This document shows, piece after piece, positions 1-5,259 of a stretch of DNA of 6,910 bases (its first letter is position 1; every line of letters begins with the position of its first letter). The position numbers were made by a program, and so were the translations under genes. This DNA comes from an uncultured Ruminococcus sp. (GTDB lineage Bacteria > Bacillota_A > Clostridia > Oscillospirales > Ruminococcaceae), in the NCBI GenBank assembly GCA_946629405.1, contig CAMOXW010000227.1:1-6910 (forward strand), read 5' to 3'. Under the pieces are notes generated by a model that worked only from the letters and a program-made list of their open reading frames with translations, had not been told where the DNA came from and searched no databases.

Positions 1-58
1 GTCTGAATGCGAGACGGCCGATACGGCCAAAACCATTAATAGCAACTTTACCTGACAT
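1..58 (-). CDS. gap: Glyceraldehyde-3-phosphate dehydrogenase, N-terminal fragment
   Basis: Only the first 19 codons are present; the gene continues leftward out of the window. The reverse strand from the ATG at 58 reads MSGKVAINGFGRIGRLAFR, the conserved start of GAPDH. The segment INGFGRIGR is the first beta strand and glycine-rich loop of the NAD-binding Rossmann fold. The enzyme is cytosolic and oxidatively phosphorylates glyceraldehyde 3-phosphate to 1,3-bisphosphoglycerate in glycolysis. A strong ribosome binding site (AGGAGG on the reverse strand, bases 69-74) sits 10 bases before the ATG and supports this start. The gene is divergent from the next one and has its own near-consensus promoter at 92-120. 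A type with NADP preference cannot be excluded from so short a piece, but the family assignment is firm. Confidence 0.93.
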   Translation of the reverse strand, partial: MSGKVAINGFGRIGRLAFR

Positions 59-91
59 TGGAAAATTACCTCCTAAATAATTTATATATCT

Positions 92-120
92 ATTATAACT
101 CAAACTGCAAAATTTTTCAA
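92..120 (-). promoter_or_regulatory. Sigma-A-type promoter of gap
   Basis: On the reverse strand, TTGAAA (115-120) is followed after exactly 17 bases by TATAAT (92-97). This differs from the vegetative consensus at one base. Transcription would start near base 85, giving an untranslated leader of roughly 27 bases before the gap ATG, just long enough for the ribosome binding site. Such a strong promoter fits a highly expressed glycolytic gene. Confidence 0.85.
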
Positions 121-240
121 GGGGGTAGATAAAAAAATAACAGAATATTCACGAAATGTAAGAATTATCCAATCCGCAGATGAAAACATCGAAGAAATTT
201 GTATATTTTGTCAGCGGTCAGAATTGCCCCGGAGCTATTC

Positions 241-280
241 CATTTTTGAAAAAAATGTAGTATAATAGTATTGTACTATT
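241..280 (+). promoter_or_regulatory. Probable promoter region with two dyads
   Basis: A perfect -10 hexamer TATAAT lies at 261-266, about 45 bases before the ATG at 313. No good -35 hexamer sits 16-18 bases upstream. TTGAAA at 246-251 would instead pair with a poorer -10, TATTGT, at 269-274, so the exact promoter is uncertain. Two perfect inverted repeats flank the -10: CATTTTT-gaa-AAAAATG (241-257) and AATAGTA-ttg-TACTATT (264-280). The second covers the expected transcription start and would be well placed for a repressor, but operator function is an inference. Confidence 0.5.
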
Positions 281-299
281 TAAAACAAAGAACATTCAC

Positions 300-305
300 G
301 GAGGT
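300..305 (+). promoter_or_regulatory. Ribosome binding site fixing the start at 313
   Basis: GGAGGT lies 7 bases before the ATG at 313. The reading frame is open further upstream to a TTG at 271, but that codon has no ribosome binding site and lies inside the promoter dyad, so 313 is the start. Confidence 0.85.
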
Positions 306-312
306 CAAAACC

Positions 313-1077
313 ATGAACAAAGATAATATAACATCCGAGGACATAAAGAAATTCTTTGACAATCCATTCTCAAAGGAGTATTCGGAATACTGCGGGGAAT
401 CCATGCTCTCCGTATTCACTCAGATAACTGCTGTACTCCAGTATGCCATAGAGCTTGTTCCGGCGACGAAAAAGGAAAGCCTTGAAAAGTCGTCGGAGTC
501 TCTGATGCTTGATCTTGCAAAGCTTCTCAGGATAGCATCTGTTTCCAGAACACTTGCAAGAAATGAGCTGAAAATGGAAGCAGTTGACATTGACGGCGTT
601 ATTTCATTTATATGTCGGGAGTTTGCTGAAAGGTTCGGCGAGGATAAGTTCGTATTCAATTTCAAGTCCAACAGCCGTGCGTATATCTATACCGACGTCA
701 ATGTTTTTCTTGAACTTATTCTTGGTGCACTGAGAAAAATGGCACTTTCTCACAGGTGTGAGAAATATGAGTTCGATATTGCTGCGGAGGTTGCTGACGG
801 AAGGGTAAGGCTGTTCATCATTGATTCCACAAAGGATGAAAAGAAGAAGAAAACTGTCCCGGTCGATGAGGAGCTTTTTGACGGCTTTTTCGAGGAGCTC
901 GGCACTGTACTGTGCGATATGATAGGAGCGACTTTCTCATTCAATGGCAGGATGTGCAGATTTGAACTTCCCGAATACGCTCCCGATGAGGCGATACTTC
1001 TCAGCAGCCCTGTCAGGTTCCATTCAGATGAGATCAAGAAGTTCTGCGATATCATGCTGAAGGACGAGAATTTCTGA
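313..1077 (+). CDS. Degenerate histidine-kinase-like (GHKL fold) protein
   Basis: A 254-residue soluble protein with no signal peptide or membrane segment. I recognise an architecture rather than a named family. Residues about 29-85 look like two helices resembling a HisKA dimerisation hairpin, followed by VDIDGVISFI (91-100), typical of the linker into the kinase ATPase domain. Residues about 112-220 resemble a HATPase fold: IYTDVNVFLELILGALRKMA (125-144) sits where the N-box helix belongs, VRLFIID (165-171) where the G1 strand belongs, and CRFELP (215-220) ends the fold. The catalytic features are absent. No histidine occurs in the first helix, the N-box asparagine is not present, and the DxGxG loop is replaced by DSTKDEKKKK. 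A tail of about 34 residues follows. It is probably a noncatalytic scaffold, anti-sigma-like factor or partner-binding protein; the real role is unknown. It appears to be transcribed alone. Confidence 0.6.
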   Translation: MNKDNITSEDIKKFFDNPFSKEYSEYCGESMLSVFTQITAVLQYAIELVPATKKESLEKSSESLMLDLAKLLRIASVSRTLARNELKMEAVDIDGVISFICREFAERFGEDKFVFNFKSNSRAYIYTDVNVFLELILGALRKMALSHRCEKYEFDIAAEVADGRVRLFIIDSTKDEKKKKTVPVDEELFDGFFEELGTVLCDMIGATFSFNGRMCRFELPEYAPDEAILLSSPVRFHSDEIKKFCDIMLKDENF

Positions 1078-1111
1078 TTATACATATCATCAGCCGTTTG
1101 AAAGACAAAAA

Positions 1112-1134
1112 GTGCTGCTTTGCGGCATGGTTTT
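1112..1134 (+). terminator. Weak candidate terminator after the kinase-like gene
   Basis: GTGCTGC (1112-1118), a TTT loop and GCGGCAT (1122-1128) form a 7-pair stem with two G-U pairs. It is followed by GG and only four T residues. It lies 35 bases after the stop at 1077. The short T run makes this a weak candidate, and an A run before the stem could extend it imperfectly. Confidence 0.35.
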
Positions 1135-1185
1135 CAACAGCAAAAATTTTTTAAGCACATTAAACAGAATAATCTGAAATTTTTG

Positions 1186-1214
1186 TTGACAATAATCAAA
1201 AATCGTTATATAAT
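1186..1214 (+). promoter_or_regulatory. Consensus sigma-A promoter of the operon
   Basis: TTGACA (1186-1191), a spacer of exactly 17 bases, then TATAAT (1209-1214) match the vegetative consensus at all twelve positions. Transcription should begin around 1220-1222. A small dyad, ATTTG-tggc-CAAAT (1217-1230), covers that point and could be an operator or an early hairpin. The promoter faces the CYTH-phoH-ybeY-era genes and is probably the main promoter of the whole cluster. Confidence 0.9.
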
Positions 1215-1220
1215 ATATTT

Positions 1221-1446
1221 GTGGCCAAATGTGCTGCGATATGCTTGCACCTATTGCAAAAAGTACATTGTACATTTTGCCGGCTGCAAAGCAGCCGCAA
1301 AGCCGCTCTGAGGCTTTGAAGATGCAGTATAAATGGAGCGCTCACGGCGCAATGCGCCGTCCGCCGTCATAGACGGCGGATTCAAAATATCATGATTGAT
1401 ATTTTGAAATAGTGCAGAGTATATTTTGTAACAGGAGACTTTTAAG
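1221..1446 (+). promoter_or_regulatory. Long structured 5' leader of the operon
   Basis: About 225 bases separate the predicted transcription start from the CYTH ATG, much longer than a typical leader. No convincing coding sequence is seen here. The leader holds a tandem GTACATT repeat (1263-1276), then a run of hairpins from 1281 to 1408, then a ribosome binding site AGGAG (1433-1437) 9 bases before the ATG. I do not recognise a T-box or a known riboswitch. No hairpin is followed by a long T run, so a simple terminator-type attenuator is not evident. It may act through RNA structure, protein binding or RNA stability, or may simply contain an inserted repeat. Confidence 0.55.
1281..1408. repeat. 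Cluster of five consecutive hairpins
   Basis: Five inverted repeats follow each other closely. CGGCTGC-aaa-GCAGCCG spans 1281-1297. CAAAGCC/GGCTTTG pairs 1298-1304 with 1312-1318. ACGGCGC-aat-GCGCCGT spans 1344-1360. CCGCCGTC-ata-GACGGCGG spans 1361-1379. TTCAAAATATCA-tgat-TGATATTTTGAA spans 1381-1408. A self-complementary GAGCGCTC lies at 1336-1343. All pairs in these stems are Watson-Crick. The GC-rich middle contrasts sharply with the AT-rich bases around it. This could be part of the operon leader or a dispersed palindromic repeat that landed there; a copy count in the genome would decide. Confidence 0.7.
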
Positions 1447-1953
1447 ATGCCAAAAGGACTTGAGATTGAAAGAAAATTTCTTGTTGAACTGCCGGATATC
1501 AGAAAGCTCGATGTAAGAAGAACTATAGTTATCACGCAGACGTATCTGACACGCGGAGACAACGATATGCAGCGCAGGGTACGCCGTATCAACGAGAATG
1601 GGAAGGTCAGATATACTTATACTGAAAAGTTGTTTCTGACTGCACTCACACGCGAGGAGAACGAATTCGATATCACTGAATCGGAGTACAGAAGACTCTT
1701 GCTTCAGGCGGATGTCAGGTTCGCACCTGTTGAAAAGGTTAGATACTGCTTTGACTACCACGGTCAGCTCTTTGAGCTCGACACATATCCGTTTTCCGGC
1801 AAGCTCGCTATCATGGAGCTTGAAATGGGTACTCCGGATCAGAAGATAGACTTCCCGGATAATGTGAATGTGCTCAGCGATGTTTCAGAGGACAAGAGGT
1901 ATTCAAATTCATCCCTCGCAACTGCGGGAGCTTTCCCGGAACAGACTGCATGA
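1447..1953 (+). CDS. CYTH-domain protein (triphosphate tunnel metalloenzyme family)
   Basis: A 168-residue cytosolic protein. The signature ExExK motif appears as EIERK at residues 6-10, directly at the N-terminus as usual for CYTH proteins. Further charged residues typical of the eight-stranded tunnel follow: QRRVRR (42-47), TEK (59-61), EENEF (70-74), the arginine in KVRY (97-100), FELD (109-112), and MELEMG (123-128) near the end of the barrel. DKRYSN (149-154) matches the C-terminal part of bacterial single-domain members. The family hydrolyses triphosphate-containing substrates (inorganic triphosphate, thiamine triphosphate, or ATP to cAMP in some) with divalent metal. The short single-domain form without a CHAD domain fits inorganic triphosphatase-like activity, but the substrate cannot be read from sequence. 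First gene of the operon; AGGAG at 1433-1437 supports the start. Confidence 0.88.
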   Translation: MPKGLEIERKFLVELPDIRKLDVRRTIVITQTYLTRGDNDMQRRVRRINENGKVRYTYTEKLFLTALTREENEFDITESEYRRLLLQADVRFAPVEKVRYCFDYHGQLFELDTYPFSGKLAIMELEMGTPDQKIDFPDNVNVLSDVSEDKRYSNSSLATAGAFPEQTA

Positions 1954-1977
1954 TTTTTTTCAGAACGGAGTGACCAG

Positions 1978-2949
1978 ATGGCAGAGAAATTTCTGACTGC
2001 CGATTCACCGGAGCAGCTTTCAGCTGTATTCGGAAGCCTCGACGATAATGTCGGGCGTATAAAAAAAGAATACGGCGTCGATATGGTAAGCCGCGACGGA
2101 GGCATTAAGCTTATCGGCGACGAAAAGAATGTTGAGGAGGCTGCAAGAGCAGTCCGCGCTCTGCTTGTTATAAGCAAGAAGGGACACGCTCTCAGCAGTC
2201 AGACCGTCCGCTATGTGACTTCAATGGTCGCAGAAGGCGCTGAACAGGAGCTTGAGGAGCTCGGAAATGACGGTATATGCGTTACAGCATCCGGCAGGAT
2301 CCTCCGCGCGAGGACTGTCGGACAGAAACGATATGTTGATACGATCAAGGATAATACTATCGTCCTCGGAATTGGTCCTGCGGGTACCGGAAAGACATAT
2401 CTTGCGGTCGCAATGGCAGTAAAAGCTTTCCGTGAGCACAAGGTCAAGAAGATAATCCTGACCCGTCCCGCAGTCGAAGCAGGCGAGAAGCTCGGATTCC
2501 TTCCGGGTGATCTTCAGGACAAGGTGGATCCTTACCTCAGACCGCTGTATGACGCGCTGTTCGATATGTTCGGAGCAGAGAGCTTCGCAAGATATATGGA
2601 GAAGGGGATCATCGAGGTCGCGCCTCTTGCCTATATGAGAGGAAGAACACTCGATGAGGCGTTCATAATCCTCGATGAGGCTCAGAACACTACCTCGGAG
2701 CAGATAAAAATGTTCCTCACTCGCCTCGGAAATGACAGCAGGATGGTCATAACCGGCGATATAACGCAGATCGACCTGCCTGATACCAGAAAATCAGGAC
2801 TTGTCGAAGCGCTGAAGGTTCTGCGTGGGATAGAGGATATCGGCATCCACCGCTTCTCGGAAAAGGATGTCGTCAGACACAGACTTGTACAGGATATTAT
2901 AAAAGCATACGAAAAATTCAGTGAAGGGAGAATTAAAAACAATGGCTAA
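1978..2949 (+). CDS. phoH: PhoH-like ATPase
   Basis: A 323-residue cytosolic P-loop NTPase of the length usual for the PhoH/PhoL type. Residues about 22-64 form the N-terminal alpha/beta region of the family, which is KH-like in fold. The ATPase domain has Walker A GPAGTGKT (133-140), TRPAVEAGEKLGFLPGD (162-178), a Walker B FIILDEAQN (229-237), the sensor-like strand MVITGDITQIDLP (257-269), and VVRHRLVQ (298-305) with candidate arginine-finger residues. The family is implicated in RNA metabolism, and in many bacteria the gene sits next to ybeY as here; the precise substrate is not established. GGAG (1967-1970) lies 7 bases before the ATG. The upstream gene ends 24 bases away. The stop overlaps the ybeY start by 8 bases, suggesting coupled translation. 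Confidence 0.95.
   Translation: MAEKFLTADSPEQLSAVFGSLDDNVGRIKKEYGVDMVSRDGGIKLIGDEKNVEEAARAVRALLVISKKGHALSSQTVRYVTSMVAEGAEQELEELGNDGICVTASGRILRARTVGQKRYVDTIKDNTIVLGIGPAGTGKTYLAVAMAVKAFREHKVKKIILTRPAVEAGEKLGFLPGDLQDKVDPYLRPLYDALFDMFGAESFARYMEKGIIEVAPLAYMRGRTLDEAFIILDEAQNTTSEQIKMFLTRLGNDSRMVITGDITQIDLPDTRKSGLVEALKVLRGIEDIGIHRFSEKDVVRHRLVQDIIKAYEKFSEGRIKNNG
2924..2930 (+). promoter_or_regulatory. Ribosome binding site of ybeY inside phoH
   Basis: AAGGGAG lies 11 bases before the ATG at 2942. The frame is open to a GTG at 2921, but that codon overlaps this site and would add seven residues before the conserved beginning, so ATG 2942 is preferred. Confidence 0.6.
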
Positions 2950-3454
2950 ACTCAAGGTTTACGTCAAGAACAATCAGACAGAGGTAAAGGTGCCGGTAGG
3001 CATAAGACTGCTCATCAGAAGATGCTGCCAGGCTGTCCTTACCACTGAGAAATTCGGCAGGGACGCAGAGGTAAGCGTTTCGTTCGTGAGCAACAAGGAG
3101 ATCAGGGAGCTCAACAAGATCTACAGGAACAAGGACAGTGTTACTGACGTTCTTTCGTTCCCGCTCACAAGTGAGGACGGAACTGTCGAGGTTAATCCCG
3201 AGACGGGTGCGGTACAGCTTGGCGATGTTGTTATATCGCTTGAAACTGCTGTTAAGCAGGCTCAGAACTACGGTCACTCCCTCGAGAGGGAGGTTGGCTT
3301 CCTGACTGTACACTCCATGCTCCACCTTCTTGGATACGACCACGAGACAAGCCAGCTCGACCAGCGGATCATGCGCGAAAAGGAGGAGTCCGTTCTTGAA
3401 AAGCTCGGTATCTCCCGCGATGTGACATTCGTTGTGAACGGAGAAAAAAACTGA
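2942..3454 (+). CDS. ybeY: Endoribonuclease YbeY (rRNA maturation factor)
   Basis: A 170-residue protein of normal family length. The zinc-binding HxxxHxxxxxH motif is intact as HSMLHLLGYDH, with H124, H128 and H134. The upstream signature LNKIYRNKDSVTDVLSFP (57-74) holds the conserved arginine (R62), and LGDVVIS (93-99) is the usual strand before the catalytic helix. YbeY is a metal-dependent single-strand endoribonuclease involved in 16S rRNA 3'-end maturation and ribosome quality control in the cytosol. It overlaps phoH by 8 bases upstream and era by one base downstream (TGATG), so translation is probably coupled. In many Firmicutes dgkA and cdd lie between ybeY and era; here they are absent. 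Confidence 0.95.
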   Translation: MAKLKVYVKNNQTEVKVPVGIRLLIRRCCQAVLTTEKFGRDAEVSVSFVSNKEIRELNKIYRNKDSVTDVLSFPLTSEDGTVEVNPETGAVQLGDVVISLETAVKQAQNYGHSLEREVGFLTVHSMLHLLGYDHETSQLDQRIMREKEESVLEKLGISRDVTFVVNGEKN

Positions 3455-4347
3455 TGCCGAGGACTGCATTTGTGACAATTGCCGGACGTACCAACGCCGG
3501 AAAATCTTCGCTGCTCAACGCTATAATCGGTGAGAAGATCGCCTCTGTAAGCAGCAAGCCCCAGACTACCCGCACCCGTATCACGGGAATACGGAGCATT
3601 GATGATGTACAGCTCGTTTTCTTTGACACTCCGGGTCTGCACAAGCCTGTGAACAAGCTCAGCGAGCATATGCTGAACACTGTAAAGGAGTCAGTGAGCG
3701 ATATTGACGCGGTTATCTTCATGCAGGACTGCACAAAGAAGATAAACGATCAGGAGCTTGCGCTGCTGAAGTCGATGAATGACTCAAAAATGCCGGTGAT
3801 ACTTGTTCTTAACAAGATAGACCTGCTCAGGGACAAGAACGCTCTTGTCCCGCTGATCGCTGACCTCAGTTCAAAGGCTGAATTTCAGGCGGTAGTGCCG
3901 GTCAGCGTCACTGAGAACAATGGCATTGACATAGTTATTGACGAGATAATAAAGCTTGCGGAGGAGTCACCGCACTTCTTCCCGGATGATATGATAACCG
4001 ACCAGCCTGAAAAGGTACTGGCTGCCGAGATGATACGCGAGAAGCTCCTCATGCTGCTCGAGGACGAGGTACCGCACGGCATAGCGGTGGGAGTTGAGGA
4101 GATGTCCGAACGCGACGACAAGGATATCCTCGATATTTCGGCAGTTATTTACTGCGAGAAGGAGTCCCACAAGGGTATCGTCATCGGAAAGGGCGGAGCT
4201 ATGCTCAAAAAGGCATCTACCGCAGCGCGTATCGAGCTCGAGGACTTTTTCCAGATCAAGGTCAACCTTAAATGCTGGGTGAAGGTCAAGGAGGACTGGC
4301 GCAACCGCGAGGGCATCATCCGTAATTTCGGACTGTCAGATAAATAA
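3454..4347 (+). CDS. era: GTPase Era
   Basis: A 297-residue protein of full family length: an N-terminal GTPase domain and a C-terminal KH domain. G1 is GRTNAGKS (11-18), G2 lies in PQTTRTR (36-42), G3 is DTPG (58-61), G4 is NKID (120-123) and G5 is SVTE (151-154). The KH RNA-binding loop is VIGKGG (243-248). Era binds the 3' end of 16S rRNA and helps assemble the 30S subunit, acting in the cytosol and at the membrane. G1 and G5 differ slightly from the common GRPNVGKS and SA forms, but the nucleotide-contacting G, K and S remain. GGAG (3440-3443) lies 10 bases before the ATG, and the start overlaps the ybeY stop by one base. Its place after ybeY fits their shared role at the 16S 3' end. Confidence 0.97.
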   Translation: MPRTAFVTIAGRTNAGKSSLLNAIIGEKIASVSSKPQTTRTRITGIRSIDDVQLVFFDTPGLHKPVNKLSEHMLNTVKESVSDIDAVIFMQDCTKKINDQELALLKSMNDSKMPVILVLNKIDLLRDKNALVPLIADLSSKAEFQAVVPVSVTENNGIDIVIDEIIKLAEESPHFFPDDMITDQPEKVLAAEMIREKLLMLLEDEVPHGIAVGVEEMSERDDKDILDISAVIYCEKESHKGIVIGKGGAMLKKASTAARIELEDFFQIKVNLKCWVKVKEDWRNREGIIRNFGLSDK

Positions 4348-4348
4348 T

Positions 4349-4401
4349 CCGCACATTTTCGCAGATAATAGTATCAGCGCTGTAAAGCGCGTCTGCGGAG
4401 G
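4349..4401 (+). promoter_or_regulatory. Hairpin reaching into the yqzL-like ribosome binding site
   Basis: In the 60-base era-yqzL gap, CGCAGA (4360-4365) can pair with TCTGCG (4392-4397), with an inner GCGC-tgtaaa-GCGC stem (4377-4390). An alternative, CCGCA (4349-4353) with TGCGG (4394-4398), competes for the same arm. Both use the first bases of the GGAGG site at 4397-4401, so structure could limit translation. There is no T run, so it is not an intrinsic terminator. Function is inferred. Confidence 0.4.
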
Positions 4402-4407
4402 TGCGTT

Positions 4408-4527
4408 ATGAGTGAAGATATACTTTGGGACAAATTTGCTGAGAGCGGGTCAATAGAGGACTATCTGCGCTATTCAGCGGCTAAGGACGGGAATTATGAT
4501 AATATCAGAAGGGATCGTTATCCGTGA
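4408..4527 (+). CDS. yqzL: YqzL-like small protein
   Basis: A 39-residue open frame beginning MSEDILWDKFAESGSIEDYL. The pattern W-x2-F-x2-(S/T)-G-x-I-x2-YL matches what I know of the YqzL family, and the location between era and recO is where Bacillus subtilis carries yqzL. A strong ribosome binding site GGAGG (4397-4401) lies 6 bases before the ATG. The family has no established function that I know of. There is no signal peptide or membrane segment; the first half is probably helical and the C-terminal dozen residues are polar and basic. The last 32 bases overlap the recO start in another frame, so translation of recO may be coupled to it. Recognition rests on a short motif and gene order, so it is good but not certain. 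Confidence 0.78.
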   Translation: MSEDILWDKFAESGSIEDYLRYSAAKDGNYDNIRRDRYP

Positions 4528-5251
4528 ACGTCCTGTCGGAGAGCAGGATAAGTTCATTGACCTGCTGACAAGGGAAAGCGGCGTTATTGAGGTATATGTC
4601 AGGGGGGCGCGGAAGACCTCCGGTAAATCGGGGAGTGCTTCCCAGCTTTTCGCGTATTCGCGGTTCTGTCTGGAGATGCGCGGAGAAAGGCTCTACTTCA
4701 ACAGCGCCGAACCTATACATATTTTTTACGGCCTGCGAAGCTCGCTGACGAAGTTTGCGCTCGCTTCGTATTTTTCCGAGGTTATAAGCGATTGTATCTA
4801 TCGTGAGTCGCAGTCGATCGACGTTCTGCGGCTTTTTCTCAACTGCCTGTATTTCCTTGAAAACGGCAGACGAAGCGAAGCTTTCCTGAAAGCGCTGTTC
4901 GAGCTGAGACTAATGTCAGAGATAGGATTTATGCCTGATATTATCATGTGCCGCTCCTGCGGAGCGTTTGAGCCGGAGGAGCTTTTTTTCTGCGTGGACG
5001 ACGGAAGCTTTTACTGCTCAGACTGCTTTGAAGGTGATGAGGACTCTGAGGACTACAGGAATGTCTGCAAGGGTACGCTCGAGGCTGTAAGGCATATCGT
5101 CCTGACAGATTTTAAGAGGACTTTCAATTTCCGCGTGTCAGATAAAGTGCAGTCTGAGCTCTCGGATTTTGCGGAGGCTTATCTGATCTGTCACCTTGAA
5201 AAGGAATTTGTAACGCTTGGATTTTATAAAGGGCTTCTGCCCGGAAACTGA
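4496..5251 (+). CDS. recO: DNA repair protein RecO
   Basis: A 251-residue protein of normal RecO length. The N-terminal OB fold is recognisable from SEGIVIRERPVGEQDKFIDL (4-23) through YVRGARK (34-40), followed by the basic and serine-rich loop usual before the second half of the barrel. The helical C-terminal part contains a four-cysteine zinc site, CRSC (152-155) and CSDC (174-177), as in Firmicute and Deinococcus RecO. RecO anneals single-stranded DNA and works with RecR (and RecF) to load RecA on SSB-coated DNA in recombinational repair. The ribosome binding site AAGGA (4483-4487), 8 bases before the ATG, lies inside the yqzL-like gene. The next gene begins 8 bases after the stop. Confidence 0.94.
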   Translation: MIISEGIVIRERPVGEQDKFIDLLTRESGVIEVYVRGARKTSGKSGSASQLFAYSRFCLEMRGERLYFNSAEPIHIFYGLRSSLTKFALASYFSEVISDCIYRESQSIDVLRLFLNCLYFLENGRRSEAFLKALFELRLMSEIGFMPDIIMCRSCGAFEPEELFFCVDDGSFYCSDCFEGDEDSEDYRNVCKGTLEAVRHIVLTDFKRTFNFRVSDKVQSELSDFAEAYLICHLEKEFVTLGFYKGLLPGN

Positions 5252-5259
5252 GAAAAGCT

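Noticed and set aside
271..312. Upstream TTG extension of the kinase-like gene
   Set aside because: The TTG lies in the promoter dyad near the expected transcription start and has no ribosome binding site, whereas ATG 313 has GGAGGT at ideal spacing.
1120..1311. 63-codon open frame across the promoter and leader
   Set aside because: It spans the promoter hexamers and the first hairpins, has no ribosome binding site, and its product shows no recognisable pattern.
1221..1446. T-box or known riboswitch in the operon leader
   Set aside because: I could not find the T-box specifier/antiterminator consensus or any conserved aptamer core that I recognise, and no hairpin is followed by a T tract.
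1925..1960. Possible terminator at the end of the CYTH gene (CGGGA-gctt-TCCCG followed later by seven T)
   Set aside because: The stem has only 5 pairs, lies inside the coding sequence and ends well before the T run, so it lacks terminator geometry.
2933..3478. 181-codon reverse-strand open frame opposite ybeY
   Set aside because: It lies entirely opposite a clear ybeY gene, and its product shows no known motif; it is a shadow of codon bias.
4364..4369. GATAAT as a -10 box for a yqzL-recO promoter
   Set aside because: No acceptable -35 hexamer exists at 16-18 bases upstream, and the bases are better explained as part of the hairpin region.
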